DNA of 29,295 bases from an uncultured Sutterella sp. (GTDB lineage Bacteria > Pseudomonadota > Gammaproteobacteria > Burkholderiales > Burkholderiaceae_F). Of this stretch, positions 7,952 through 15,738 are shown piece by piece. The stretch lies in NCBI GenBank assembly GCA_937906995.1, contig CALESB010000067.1, positions 1 to 29,295 of the forward strand, given 5' to 3'. Within the stretch, counting starts at the first letter, position 1; the number at the start of each line of letters is the position of its first letter. The translations under genes and the position numbers were made by a program. The notes below the pieces were generated by a model. It worked only from the letters and a program-made list of their open reading frames with translations, made no database searches and was not told the DNA's origin.

Positions 7952-8533
7952 TTAATTATTAAGTTCAAAAAGTGTGGCTAATTCGTCTGTGTTTAAGTTT
8001 TCATCAAAAGGTACATATTCACCTTTTGAATTTTTATAAACACCATATGGCACCGCCCTGCAACCACTGCGACGATGTAACTTAGTATTTGTCCAAACTT
8101 TTTGACGCACATCCATCGGTAGGGTCGTAATATCGTAACGAATCCCTCTAAAGTCAGGATCTTTGAAGTGATCATGCTGCTCTTGCAATTTTGCCATCGG
8201 ATCCTTAGAGGTCAGAATCAGCGTAGCTTGCGGATCAGAGTGAGGATTCATGTAAGCAATGGGGAAAAAAACAATCTCAACTCGATCCATAATAGGATGT
8301 AAACGATCCATCAATCGAATGCAATCTGAGCATTGAGTATCAAAAAAAACAAAAGCTTTGGGACGCCCCGCTTTACCAGGATTGGAAAATCCCGTTCCAT
8401 CCTTCGCTAGTGTTTCATACATTTTTTGACCATCCCAAATTGGTGGAACAACTGCTGGAGTAGCTTGAGCAACACGAGTTGCTAATAAACCAGCGAAACC
8501 AGCTAACAGAACCTGACGACGATTTATAGACAT
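7952..8533 (-). CDS. exported thioredoxin-fold protein with CxxC (DsbC/DsbG-like catalytic domain)
   Basis: The protein has 193 residues. Its N-terminus MSINRRQVLLAGFAGLLA contains adjacent arginines before a hydrophobic core, resembling a Tat signal; a cut after about residue 24-27 is likely. The mature part has FFDTQCSDC, giving active-site cysteines C68 and C71, and VP at 161-162, which fits the cis-proline loop of the thioredoxin fold. DsbC and DsbG have similar catalytic domains but also an N-terminal dimerisation domain that is absent here. A periplasmic thiol-disulfide role is likely; direction (oxidase, isomerase, reductase) is unknown. A further cysteine, C158, precedes the cis-proline. 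The frame is open 31 codons further, but AAGGAG (8539-8544), 5 nt before ATG 8533, decides the start. Confidence 0.85.
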   Translation of the reverse strand: MSINRRQVLLAGFAGLLATRVAQATPAVVPPIWDGQKMYETLAKDGTGFSNPGKAGRPKAFVFFDTQCSDCIRLMDRLHPIMDRVEIVFFPIAYMNPHSDPQATLILTSKDPMAKLQEQHDHFKDPDFRGIRYDITTLPMDVRQKVWTNTKLHRRSGCRAVPYGVYKNSKGEYVPFDENLNTDELATLFELNN

Positions 8534-8538
8534 TTTTT

Positions 8539-8544
8539 CTCCTT
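8539..8544 (-). promoter_or_regulatory. Shine-Dalgarno that sets the start of the thioredoxin-fold gene
   Basis: AAGGAG on the minus strand, 5 nt before the ATG at 8533. It rules out the longer frame starting at 8626, whose extra residues are basic and hide the signal peptide. Confidence 0.85.
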
Positions 8545-8708
8545 CTTTTGGGATGGTTAATCGGGGATACTTCTTTTTATAGTAACGCTTTTGAACATTG
8601 GATTGCCCAAAAGTTAACATTTTCATGCGATTTAGAGACCTATTGCTTTGTTAAAATAGCGTGTTAATCGTTTGAACTGAATTTTGTTCGTTATAGGCAC
8701 ACACTGTA

Positions 8709-9374
8709 ATGTCGAATGTATTGCGTATTTTGATTGTTGAGGATGACGCTCGTGTTCGCGCTGACATTGAACGCGCTATTAGCTGTGAAAAAGACATGCG
8801 AGTTACTGGCTCAGCAGGAACAAAACGTGAAGCTGAAAAGTTAATTCAATCCTACCCGTTTGAAACCTTACTCATTGATTTAGCACTACCCGATGGCTTT
8901 GGTTTAGAGACCATTTCATGGGTGACTGAAAAATACCCTCAAAGTGATATTATGGTCTTAGCAGAAGCCAATGATGACCCCCATATCGTTAGTGCTATTG
9001 AAGCTGGAGCGACTGGTTATATTTTGAAATCCAGTGTTGATAAAGACCTTGTTTCCGCAATTCGTCTGTTACAAGCTGGAGGCTCACCAGTGAGTCCTGC
9101 TGTTGCTCAAAGTGTATTGCGAACACTATGTACCAATACCACAACAACGAGTAGTGAGAAATCTGTATTAAATCCAACGAACCCTTTGTCTGAACGAGAA
9201 ACTGAGATCTTATGCTTGTTGGCAAAAGGAATGAGCTTTAACGAAATCGGTAATATTTTGGCAATTTCTCCTCACACTGTGACAGCGCATATCAAAAAAA
9301 TCTATAGAAAACTTCAGGTTCACTCTCGAGGCGAAGCTGTATACGAAGCTGCCCAAATGGGATTAATACCCTAG
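8709..9374 (+). CDS. NarL/FixJ-family response regulator, orphan
   Basis: The 221-residue protein has an N-terminal receiver domain (about 5-122) and a C-terminal LuxR-type helix-turn-helix (about 158-218; LSERETEILCLLAKGMS, then SPHTVTAHIKKIYRKL). The receiver keeps the acidic pocket E11-D12-D13, the phosphorylation site D57 (LLIDLALPDG) and K107. The switch position that is Thr or Ser in CheY-like receivers appears to be Leu84 (MVLAEAN). The two domains are joined by a Ser/Thr-rich linker (NTTTTSSEKS). No histidine kinase gene is adjacent, so its partner is unknown. It is divergent from the thioredoxin-fold gene, with 175 bp between them. It probably acts as a DNA-binding transcription regulator; targets cannot be inferred. 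Confidence 0.93.
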   Translation: MSNVLRILIVEDDARVRADIERAISCEKDMRVTGSAGTKREAEKLIQSYPFETLLIDLALPDGFGLETISWVTEKYPQSDIMVLAEANDDPHIVSAIEAGATGYILKSSVDKDLVSAIRLLQAGGSPVSPAVAQSVLRTLCTNTTTTSSEKSVLNPTNPLSERETEILCLLAKGMSFNEIGNILAISPHTVTAHIKKIYRKLQVHSRGEAVYEAAQMGLIP

Positions 9375-9709
9375 ATTTAAGAAAGAGTTGGACTTGATTC
9401 AAAAAATTACAGACATTTCTGTTGAGAAAGATTATCATCTAATAGCTCCATTCCCCCTAATAGATAGGTAAGCTTCCTCTTTCGAGAAAAATTTCTTAGT
9501 GCTCACTCCGATGAGCCACTCTAATTTTTGAATTCGAAAAGACATCGTGTCTTACCTAATCCTCCTATTTAGGCGTCGTACTCTTGAGTGTGGGATACCA
9601 ACAATGAGAGTGCTGAATTTAAGGATATTGAGCGAAACGAATAGTGCTTATTAATTTGCACTGGATCCTATTTATCCGCCCAACTTCAACATTATCGAAA
9701 GGAAAAGTT
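9375..9709 (+). other. 335-bp non-coding leader with consecutive short hairpins upstream of the Bug receptor gene
   Basis: No convincing gene is present. Small stem-loops follow one another. ACAGA/TCTGT lies at 9409-9422. AGTGCTCA (9498-9505) pairs with TGAG-C-CACT (9512-9520) with one bulge. AAGACA (9539-9544) and TGTCTT (9548-9553) are a perfect pair with a TCG loop. CCTAA/TTAGG lies at 9555-9573. I do not recognise a known riboswitch consensus. A GTG at 9644 could extend the downstream frame by 22 codons, but it lacks a good ribosome site. Confidence 0.45.
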
Positions 9710-10693
9710 GTGACTGCAAAAAACGTTATTGCAGCCTCATTAGGCTGTTTGTTTGCGTTAATGACCACTCAAGAAGCCTTAGCACAAAAACCTTGGCCCC
9801 AAGCCAAAGAAATTCACCTCGTTGTCCCCTTCCCTGCCGGCGGAGGCGGAGACACTTTAGCTCGAGTCATTGCTCCTGAACTCTCGGCTCGCTTAGGCCA
9901 AACAATTATCATTGAAAACTTAGCTGGTGCAGGCGGTAGCTTAGGCACTGAACAAGTTGCACGTGGCAAGAGCGATGGATACACCTTGCTTTATGTTACC
10001 AATGGCACAATGGGAACGAATCCTGCCTTGTATCCTAATGTTGGTTACGACCCTTTAAAGGATTTCGCTCCTGTGGGTCAAATGACTGAAATTGCTATGG
10101 TTATGAGCGTCAATCCAACGCGCCATAAAGAAACTAAGCTAAGTGACTTTTTAGATAAGGCTCGTAAAAGCAATACTCCTTATACATTCTCATCGGCCGG
10201 TAATGGTACAACGAGTCACTTAGCTGGTGTCATGCTCTCCAACCTTACTGGAATTGCATTCCAACACATTCCATATCGTGGCGGTGCCGCAAGTATGACG
10301 GATATGTTGGGTGGACGAATTGACTTTACAATTGATGTTGCCCCCAATACGCTACGTCATGTTGATGCTAAGAAACTAACCGCTTTAGGTAGCGGTAGCA
10401 ATCAACCCTTAAAGTCACATCCAGATATCAAACCCATTCAACAGACCGTTCCTGGATTTGAACTTTTTGCCTGGGATGGCCTAGTCGTTAAAAACGGTAC
10501 TGATCCTGAAATTATCAAAAAACTTAATGCCGCACTGCAAGATGCTTTAAAGAGTGAAAGTGTTAAGGCTGCTTACTTTGCTCGAGGTGCTGATGTTGTT
10601 GAAAGTACGCCCGAAGGCTTTCGCGCTTTTATTCAGTCTGAAGCAAAAAAATGGGCAGACTTAGTGCATACGTCTAAGACAAAATTAGATTAA
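9710..10693 (+). CDS. Bug-family tripartite tricarboxylate transporter substrate-binding protein
   Basis: The 327-residue protein has a clear signal peptide: VTAKN, a hydrophobic core ending ALMTTQEALA, then QKPWP. It continues with the Bug/TctC signature IHLVVPFPAGGGGDTLARV, then LGQTIIIENLAGAGG and SDGYTLLYVTNG. Such proteins capture small carboxylates in the periplasm for TctA/TctB carriers and are greatly expanded in Burkholderiales. No tctA or tctB lies in this window, so it is either an orphan receptor or works with a distant carrier; the ligand is unknown. The GTG at 9710 is chosen because GAAAGGA stands just before it and because it places the signal peptide at the N-terminus. The in-frame GTG at 9644 would add 22 residues ahead of it. 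menB follows after 20 bp, probably in the same transcript. Confidence 0.92.
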   Translation: MTAKNVIAASLGCLFALMTTQEALAQKPWPQAKEIHLVVPFPAGGGGDTLARVIAPELSARLGQTIIIENLAGAGGSLGTEQVARGKSDGYTLLYVTNGTMGTNPALYPNVGYDPLKDFAPVGQMTEIAMVMSVNPTRHKETKLSDFLDKARKSNTPYTFSSAGNGTTSHLAGVMLSNLTGIAFQHIPYRGGAASMTDMLGGRIDFTIDVAPNTLRHVDAKKLTALGSGSNQPLKSHPDIKPIQQTVPGFELFAWDGLVVKNGTDPEIIKKLNAALQDALKSESVKAAYFARGADVVESTPEGFRAFIQSEAKKWADLVHTSKTKLD

Positions 10694-10713
10694 TTAATTT
10701 TTTGAGAAAAAAA

Positions 10714-11553
10714 ATGGAAAATACCAATCAAAAACCGATTCCCGACTGGGAGCAATTTGGTGACTTTACTGACATTATTTATGAAAAAGCCGAAGGTATC
10801 GCCAAATTAACCATTAACCGCCCTCATGTTCGAAATGCCTTTCGTCCTGAAACAGTGCAGGAACTCTGCCAAGCCTTTAGCGACGCTCGTGAAGACCCTG
10901 CAATTGGCGTCATCATCCTGACTGGAGCTGGTCCCTTGGCTTTCTGTTCAGGTGGAGATCAAAAGGTTCGTGGCAATGGTGGTTATGTTGGCCATGACGG
11001 CGTGCCTCGCTTAAATGTTTTGGACTTTCAACGCATGATTCGTACCTGCCCTAAACCCGTTATTGCGATGGTTGCAGGATATGCTATCGGAGGCGGACAT
11101 GTTCTTCATATGTTATGCGACTTAACGATTGCCGCAGACAATGCTCGCTTTGGTCAAACTGGTCCTCGTGTTGGTAGCTTTGATGGTGGATGGGGAGCTT
11201 CATATATGGCCCGTCTAGTTGGACAAAAGAAGGCTCGTGAAATTTGGTTCCTTTGCCGTCAATATGATGCCCAACAAGCCTTGGAAATGGGTTTAGTAAA
11301 CACGGTTGTGCCTTTAGATAAGCTTGAAGAAGAAACGGTTCAATGGTGCCGTGAAATCTTGGCCAATAGTCCCATTGCGATTCGTTGCTTGAAGGCTGCC
11401 TTAAATGCTGATTGTGATGGTCAAGCTGGTTTACAAGAACTGGCTGGCAACGCCACTTTGCTGTACTACATGACCGAAGAAGGTAAAGAAGGGAAAAATG
11501 CTTTCTTAGAGAAGCGTCGCCCTGACTTTACTAAGTTCCCTCGCTTGCCTTAA
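10714..11553 (+). CDS. menB: 1,4-dihydroxy-2-naphthoyl-CoA synthase (MenB)
   Basis: MenB closes the second ring of menaquinone by converting o-succinylbenzoyl-CoA to 1,4-dihydroxy-2-naphthoyl-CoA. The 279-residue protein is a crotonase-fold enzyme close in length to E. coli MenB. It has AFCSGGDQKVRGNGGYVG (about 77-93, oxyanion hole and active-site loop), AGYAIGGGHVLHMLCDLTIA and FGQTGPRVGSFDGG (147-159). The glycine at 150 is the type found in bicarbonate-dependent (type I) MenB; other MenB enzymes have aspartate there. A TTG at 10702 is in frame, but the ATG at 10714 after a GAGAAAA stretch is the natural start. It lies 6 bp before menE, a clear pair. The other men genes are not in this window. 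Confidence 0.95.
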   Translation: MENTNQKPIPDWEQFGDFTDIIYEKAEGIAKLTINRPHVRNAFRPETVQELCQAFSDAREDPAIGVIILTGAGPLAFCSGGDQKVRGNGGYVGHDGVPRLNVLDFQRMIRTCPKPVIAMVAGYAIGGGHVLHMLCDLTIAADNARFGQTGPRVGSFDGGWGASYMARLVGQKKAREIWFLCRQYDAQQALEMGLVNTVVPLDKLEEETVQWCREILANSPIAIRCLKAALNADCDGQAGLQELAGNATLLYYMTEEGKEGKNAFLEKRRPDFTKFPRLP

Positions 11554-11559
11554 GCAAAA

Positions 11560-12897
11560 ATGGTCAATCCTTTTTCCATTTTTAAGGCGGCAGCAGATTG
11601 TCCTAACGACATCGGGATTCGTTGTGCAGGGCAAGACTTCTCGTTTGCGAAGCTAGCCCTGCTAACGCAGAATCACATTACCCGTTTAGAAAACTCAAGC
11701 GCCCTTCCCCCGAAGGGACGCCCTTTTATTGTCGAAGGGAAAAACACCGTCGAGACCGTTGTTGAGCTGTATGCTCTCATGGAGCTTGGGATCCCTGCTC
11801 TCATGCTGCACCCGAAGCTCATGCCAACGGAAAGACGGGTTTTGCTTGAAAGCATTTCTAATATCCAAGCGCCTTTACCAGACAATTGCGCTGCCGTCCT
11901 ATTTACATCAGGTACAACAGGGCTACCCAAGCCGGCCATTATCACCTACGATATGCTTTTAGCAAGTGCACAAGAAAGCGCTAAAAACCTCGGCTGGGAA
12001 CCAAATGACTGTTGGCAACTCTGCATGTCACTGACTCGCATTGGTGGTCTTTCCATTCTAACGCGCTGTTTATTAGCTAGAAAAACTGTTGCAATTTCTG
12101 CGCTTTTTAGCCCCGAGTCCTTTCTTGAGGCTTTAGATAATGACAAAGTAACCATTACGAGTATTGTTCCGACAATGCTTGCAAAGATTTTTGAATTTAG
12201 GCCTGATTGGCATGCGCCCTCTCATTTAAGAGTCATCTTATTGGGAGGAGCTTCTGCCACAGATAAACTTCTTGCTAAAGCTTATTCTCAAAAACTTCCT
12301 ATCGTCACAACATATGGAATGACTGAAACATGCTCACATGTTGTTATGACCCCATATGAGGAACGCTACGAGCTTCAATCGGGCACAGGCAAAGTCCAAT
12401 CCAATACTCGAGTGCGCATTCATAACCAACAAATTGAAGTTAACTCCCCTATGACTACCCCTGGCTATTGGGGACGTCCTCCAATAACTTCAGAGTGGTT
12501 TGAAACTGGAGACTTAGGGGAATTTGATGATCAAGGACGATTGCATGTTTTTGCCCGTCGCCATGACTTGATCTTAACGGCAGGAGAAAACGTTTACCCA
12601 CTTGAAGTAGAAAATTTATTGGCCCGTTCCCCTTTTATCAAAGAGGCGCTTATTGTTGGACAACCCGATGAAACCTGGGGCTCTATAGTCTGCGCACTCA
12701 TTGTTGCAGAAAATGGCACTCATCCTACCGACGAAGATATTCGACGCTTTTGTAAGGAGAACATTTCTGCCTACAAATGCCCTCGTAAGATTGCGTTCGT
12801 AGATACTCTACCTGTCAACAGTGCTGACAAATTAGATCGTCGACCAGAAGTTTTAAAGCAATACAATCTGCGTACACTTCATTATAAAAGTGCTTAA
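11560..12897 (+). CDS. menE: o-succinylbenzoate-CoA ligase (MenE)
   Basis: MenE activates o-succinylbenzoate with ATP and CoA, the step just before MenB. The 445-residue protein belongs to the ANL (acyl-CoA synthetase) superfamily. It has the P-loop TSGTTGLPK (116-124), TTYGMTETCSHV (A5 region), the GDLG hinge approach with DLILTAGENVYPLEVE, and the C-terminal PVNSADKLDRR containing the likely catalytic lysine. The length fits MenE, shorter than most acyl-CoA synthetases. Its ATG starts 6 bp after the menB stop, so translation is probably coupled. Assignment as MenE rather than another small ligase rests mainly on the adjacency to menB. A perfect 11-bp stem hairpin follows. Confidence 0.92.
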   Translation: MVNPFSIFKAAADCPNDIGIRCAGQDFSFAKLALLTQNHITRLENSSALPPKGRPFIVEGKNTVETVVELYALMELGIPALMLHPKLMPTERRVLLESISNIQAPLPDNCAAVLFTSGTTGLPKPAIITYDMLLASAQESAKNLGWEPNDCWQLCMSLTRIGGLSILTRCLLARKTVAISALFSPESFLEALDNDKVTITSIVPTMLAKIFEFRPDWHAPSHLRVILLGGASATDKLLAKAYSQKLPIVTTYGMTETCSHVVMTPYEERYELQSGTGKVQSNTRVRIHNQQIEVNSPMTTPGYWGRPPITSEWFETGDLGEFDDQGRLHVFARRHDLILTAGENVYPLEVENLLARSPFIKEALIVGQPDETWGSIVCALIVAENGTHPTDEDIRRFCKENISAYKCPRKIAFVDTLPVNSADKLDRRPEVLKQYNLRTLHYKSA

Positions 12898-12901
12898 AAA
12901 G

Positions 12902-12935
12902 ACAAATCGGAGTGTGACAAAAACCTCCGATTTGT
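12902..12935 (+). terminator. hairpin after menE
   Basis: Arms ACAAATCGGAG (12902-12912) and CTCCGATTTGT (12925-12935) form a perfect 11-bp stem with a 12-nt loop, just 4 bp after the menE stop. There is no long T-run after it, so termination efficiency is uncertain. Confidence 0.7.
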
Positions 12936-13008
12936 TGCAAGCAATAACAAATCTCACACGATATTCTCGTTGTCAGTATTATTGATGTATAGCTTATTTA
13001 GGACTGGC

Positions 13009-14511
13009 ATGTTAAAAAAAGCTCTCATCTCCGCGCTCTGTACTAGCCTTGCACTCTCTCCAATGAGCGTATGGGCTACTCGTGAACCTGCAACACAGTC
13101 TCTAAACCTTAATCTTCCGAGCATGGGAGCGGTTGCTGGCACAGAATTATCGCCTTCAGAAGAACAGGCTCTCGGCGATGAGATTATGACTCACATCCGA
13201 GCCGATGACGCCTACCTCAATGATGCAGAAACATTGGAGTACCTCAATCGTCTGGGTTACCAACTAGTGAGTGTCTCACAAACTCATACTTACAACTTCT
13301 TTTTCTACCCGCTCATTGATAAGTCTCTTAACGCCTTTGCTATCCCTGGTGGCTATATTGCCGTCCACACAGGTTTGATCGTTGCTGCTCAGACTGAAAG
13401 CGAATTAGCTGGTGTTGTTGCTCACGAAATTGGGCACGTTTCTCAACGCCACATTGCCCGAATGCTCGATGAACAACGCAACAACATGGCCATCACTATT
13501 GGGTCTTTATTACTTGCTCTATTAGCAGCCCGTGCCGGTAGCGGCAATGCCGCAGCAGGTATCGCTATGGGCGGACAAGCTGCAATGATTCAACGTCAAT
13601 TGGGATACTCTCGTTCAGCAGAACGGGAAGCCGACCGTGTTGGATTAAATTCTTTGGCAAATGCAGGCTTTGACCCTAAGGGTATGGAGAATTTTTTTGC
13701 TCGCTTGCAACAAAATAATCGCTATTACGAATCTGCCTCTCCTGCATATCTCAGCACTCACCCGCTAACAGTTGAGCGCATCAGTGATATGGAAAATCGG
13801 ACGCAACAGTTGGGCAAACGCACCCATAGCGATTCCATTGATTTTTCGCTTATCCAACAACGTATGCGCGTGTTACAAGAAAGAACGTTTAACGATCGAA
13901 CTCGGGTAGCCAAAGAAATCAAAGACGATTTAGCTAAAGCACAAACGCCTCGTCAAAAGTTGGCCTACACCTACGGTTTGTCTGTCGCTAGTCGAATGCT
14001 TGGCCGAGGCGAAGAAGCTAAACGCTTTGCAAATGAAGCGGTCCTTTTGGGTAAGAACCATCCGATTTTGCTTAAAAACAAATCCGAGTGCCTTTTCTTA
14101 TACGGAACAAACAAAGAAAAACAACAAGCTCTGAAAATGGCGCAACAGTTAGTGGAAAGTTATCCGCTATCGGAAATGGCTGTAAAACTTTATGCCAATG
14201 AACTTTATGAGGCAAAGCGCTTTAATGATGTTCTTAAATTTATGAGATCACAACAGGCCGTGAGTCGGCAAAGTGAAGCCTATAACGCTATTACAGCTCG
14301 TTGCTACAAACAATTAAATCAAATCAGCGCCCATCATCAAGCTGTTGGAGACATGTACTTGGCTCGTGGGGACAAAAGAGCGGCTGAGTATCAATTTAAT
14401 TTAGCTCAACAGGCCAATGATGGCGACTACTATCTGATGAGTCAGGTTGACGCAAAGTTACGCCAAACTCGTAAAGAAATTCTTGAAGACGAAAAATTTA
14501 AAAAACAATAA
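13009..14511 (+). CDS. bepA: periplasmic M48 zinc metalloprotease with TPR tail, BepA/YfgC-like
   Basis: The 500-residue protein starts with a signal peptide (LKKAL, hydrophobic core, cut likely after VWA, residues 21-23). Next is the M48 catalytic domain with HEIGH (139-143), where H139 and H143 bind zinc and E140 is catalytic; E207 in SRSAEREADR is the third ligand. A loop of low-complexity small residues (LLAARAGSGNAAAG) follows the motif. The C-terminal half is helical with TPR-like repeats (about 310-490). In E. coli BepA degrades or chaperones stalled LptD and Bam substrates, keeping outer-membrane assembly healthy; the same role is inferred. AGGA, 6 nt before ATG 13009, is better than the upstream frame start at 12970. 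Confidence 0.93.
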   Translation: MLKKALISALCTSLALSPMSVWATREPATQSLNLNLPSMGAVAGTELSPSEEQALGDEIMTHIRADDAYLNDAETLEYLNRLGYQLVSVSQTHTYNFFFYPLIDKSLNAFAIPGGYIAVHTGLIVAAQTESELAGVVAHEIGHVSQRHIARMLDEQRNNMAITIGSLLLALLAARAGSGNAAAGIAMGGQAAMIQRQLGYSRSAEREADRVGLNSLANAGFDPKGMENFFARLQQNNRYYESASPAYLSTHPLTVERISDMENRTQQLGKRTHSDSIDFSLIQQRMRVLQERTFNDRTRVAKEIKDDLAKAQTPRQKLAYTYGLSVASRMLGRGEEAKRFANEAVLLGKNHPILLKNKSECLFLYGTNKEKQQALKMAQQLVESYPLSEMAVKLYANELYEAKRFNDVLKFMRSQQAVSRQSEAYNAITARCYKQLNQISAHHQAVGDMYLARGDKRAAEYQFNLAQQANDGDYYLMSQVDAKLRQTRKEILEDEKFKKQ

Positions 14512-14556
14512 ATGCAAACTCGTCCTTTTGAATTTAAACTTCGACACTAAACATGG

Positions 14557-14562
14557 GATAAT
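14557..14562 (+). promoter_or_regulatory. possible -10 box for the ferredoxin-NADP reductase gene
   Basis: GATAAT matches the sigma-70 -10 consensus at 5 of 6 positions. It lies 37 bp before the ATG at 14599. The -35 region is weak, so this is a tentative call. Confidence 0.3.
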
Positions 14563-14598
14563 TACTTGTTATTTACTTGTTGATGGATTTGTTTCCAA

Positions 14599-15678
14599 AT
14601 GGCTATTGAAGATTATTTAAACATTGCTCCTGAAACCGATGAAATCATCGAAACGGATGCTGTCATCGTTGGCGCTGGTCCTGTTGGCCTTTTCCAAGTC
14701 TTTGAGTTAGGACTTTTAGAAATGAAGGCTCATGTCGTTGATTCTTTACGCCAAGTTGGCGGTCAGTGCATGGAGCTTTATGAGCACAAACCTATTTATG
14801 ATATTCCGGCGGTTCCTGTTTGTACTTCCCGTGAATTGACTGAAAATTTGCTCAAGCAAATTCACCCCTTTAACCCTCAATTTCACCTTGGCCAAGAAGT
14901 AACTACCGTTCGCAAGGAAGACGATGGTCGTTTCTACGTTGAAACGGATAAAGGTACCCGTTTCATGACCAAGACGGTTTTCATTGCTGCCGGTGTGGGT
15001 AGTTTCCAACCTAAGCGCCTCACTGTGCCTGGAATTGCCAAATTTGAAGGAACTCAACTTCACTATTCCGTAAAAGATCCAGAATTTTTTGCCGGTAAAA
15101 ATATTGTTATTTGCGGTGGTGGTGACTCAGCCTTAGACTGGACGCTCAACTTAGTTGGAAAGGCAGAAAGTGTCATTCTGCTACATCGTCGAGATGGTTT
15201 CCGCGCTCAAACAGCATCTGTTAATAAGATGCGCGAATTGTGTGAAAACTGGGAAATGCAATTTGAAGTTGGTCAAATCACTGGCTTTGAAGAAAAAGAT
15301 GGTAAGTTAACAGAGATCCGTGTAACTGGGGATGATGGCGTTGTACGTCGTATGCCACTTGATCACTTGTTGGTCTTTTATGGTTTATCTCCGAAGATTG
15401 GACCTATTGCTGATTGGGGCTTAGAAATCTACCGCAAGCAAATTGTTGTAGATACTGAAAAGTTCCAATCCTCGATTCCTGGTATCTTCGCCGTCGGAGA
15501 TATCAATACGTATCCGGGCAAGAAAAAGCTAATCCTGTCAGGCTTTCATGAATGCGCTTTAGCAGCCTTTGCTGCGGCTGATATTGTCCACCCAGAAAAG
15601 AAGACTTTGTTGCAATATACGACTACGAGTCCAAAATTACACAAAGTCTTAGGGGTAGAAACTCCAGAATTGGACTAA
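14599..15678 (+). CDS. ferredoxin/flavodoxin-NADP reductase, thioredoxin-reductase-like type
   Basis: The 359-residue flavoprotein has two Rossmann loops: GAGPVG for FAD (25-30) and CGGGDSALD for NADPH (172-180), followed by LLHRRDGFRA, whose arginines suit the 2'-phosphate of NADPH. The C-terminal FAD loop is SIPGIFAVGDIN. It lacks the CxxC of true thioredoxin reductases, so it fits the YumC-like FNR type that moves electrons between NADPH and ferredoxin or flavodoxin. Reduced ferredoxin could serve Fe-S assembly, radical-SAM enzymes or anaerobic pathways; the actual partner is not shown here. A strong bidirectional terminator follows 18 bp after the stop. Confidence 0.9.
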   Translation: MAIEDYLNIAPETDEIIETDAVIVGAGPVGLFQVFELGLLEMKAHVVDSLRQVGGQCMELYEHKPIYDIPAVPVCTSRELTENLLKQIHPFNPQFHLGQEVTTVRKEDDGRFYVETDKGTRFMTKTVFIAAGVGSFQPKRLTVPGIAKFEGTQLHYSVKDPEFFAGKNIVICGGGDSALDWTLNLVGKAESVILLHRRDGFRAQTASVNKMRELCENWEMQFEVGQITGFEEKDGKLTEIRVTGDDGVVRRMPLDHLLVFYGLSPKIGPIADWGLEIYRKQIVVDTEKFQSSIPGIFAVGDINTYPGKKKLILSGFHECALAAFAAADIVHPEKKTLLQYTTTSPKLHKVLGVETPELD

Positions 15679-15696
15679 TTTAATACTGAGGCGTTC

Positions 15697-15728
15697 AAAA
15701 GGAGAGATTTTTAAGATCTCTCCTTTTT
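15697..15728. terminator. bidirectional terminator between the reductase gene and glnE
   Basis: Arms AAAAGGAGAGAT (15697-15708) and ATCTCTCCTTTT (15716-15727) form a perfect 12-bp stem with a 7-nt loop. The A-run on one side and the T-run on the other let it serve both the plus-strand reductase gene and the converging glnE gene. Confidence 0.92.
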
Positions 15729-15738
15729 AATTAAATGA

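Noticed and set aside
12954..13142. Antisense reading frame opposite the bepA start
   Set aside because: It overlaps a clear protease gene and has no family features; treated as a shadow frame.
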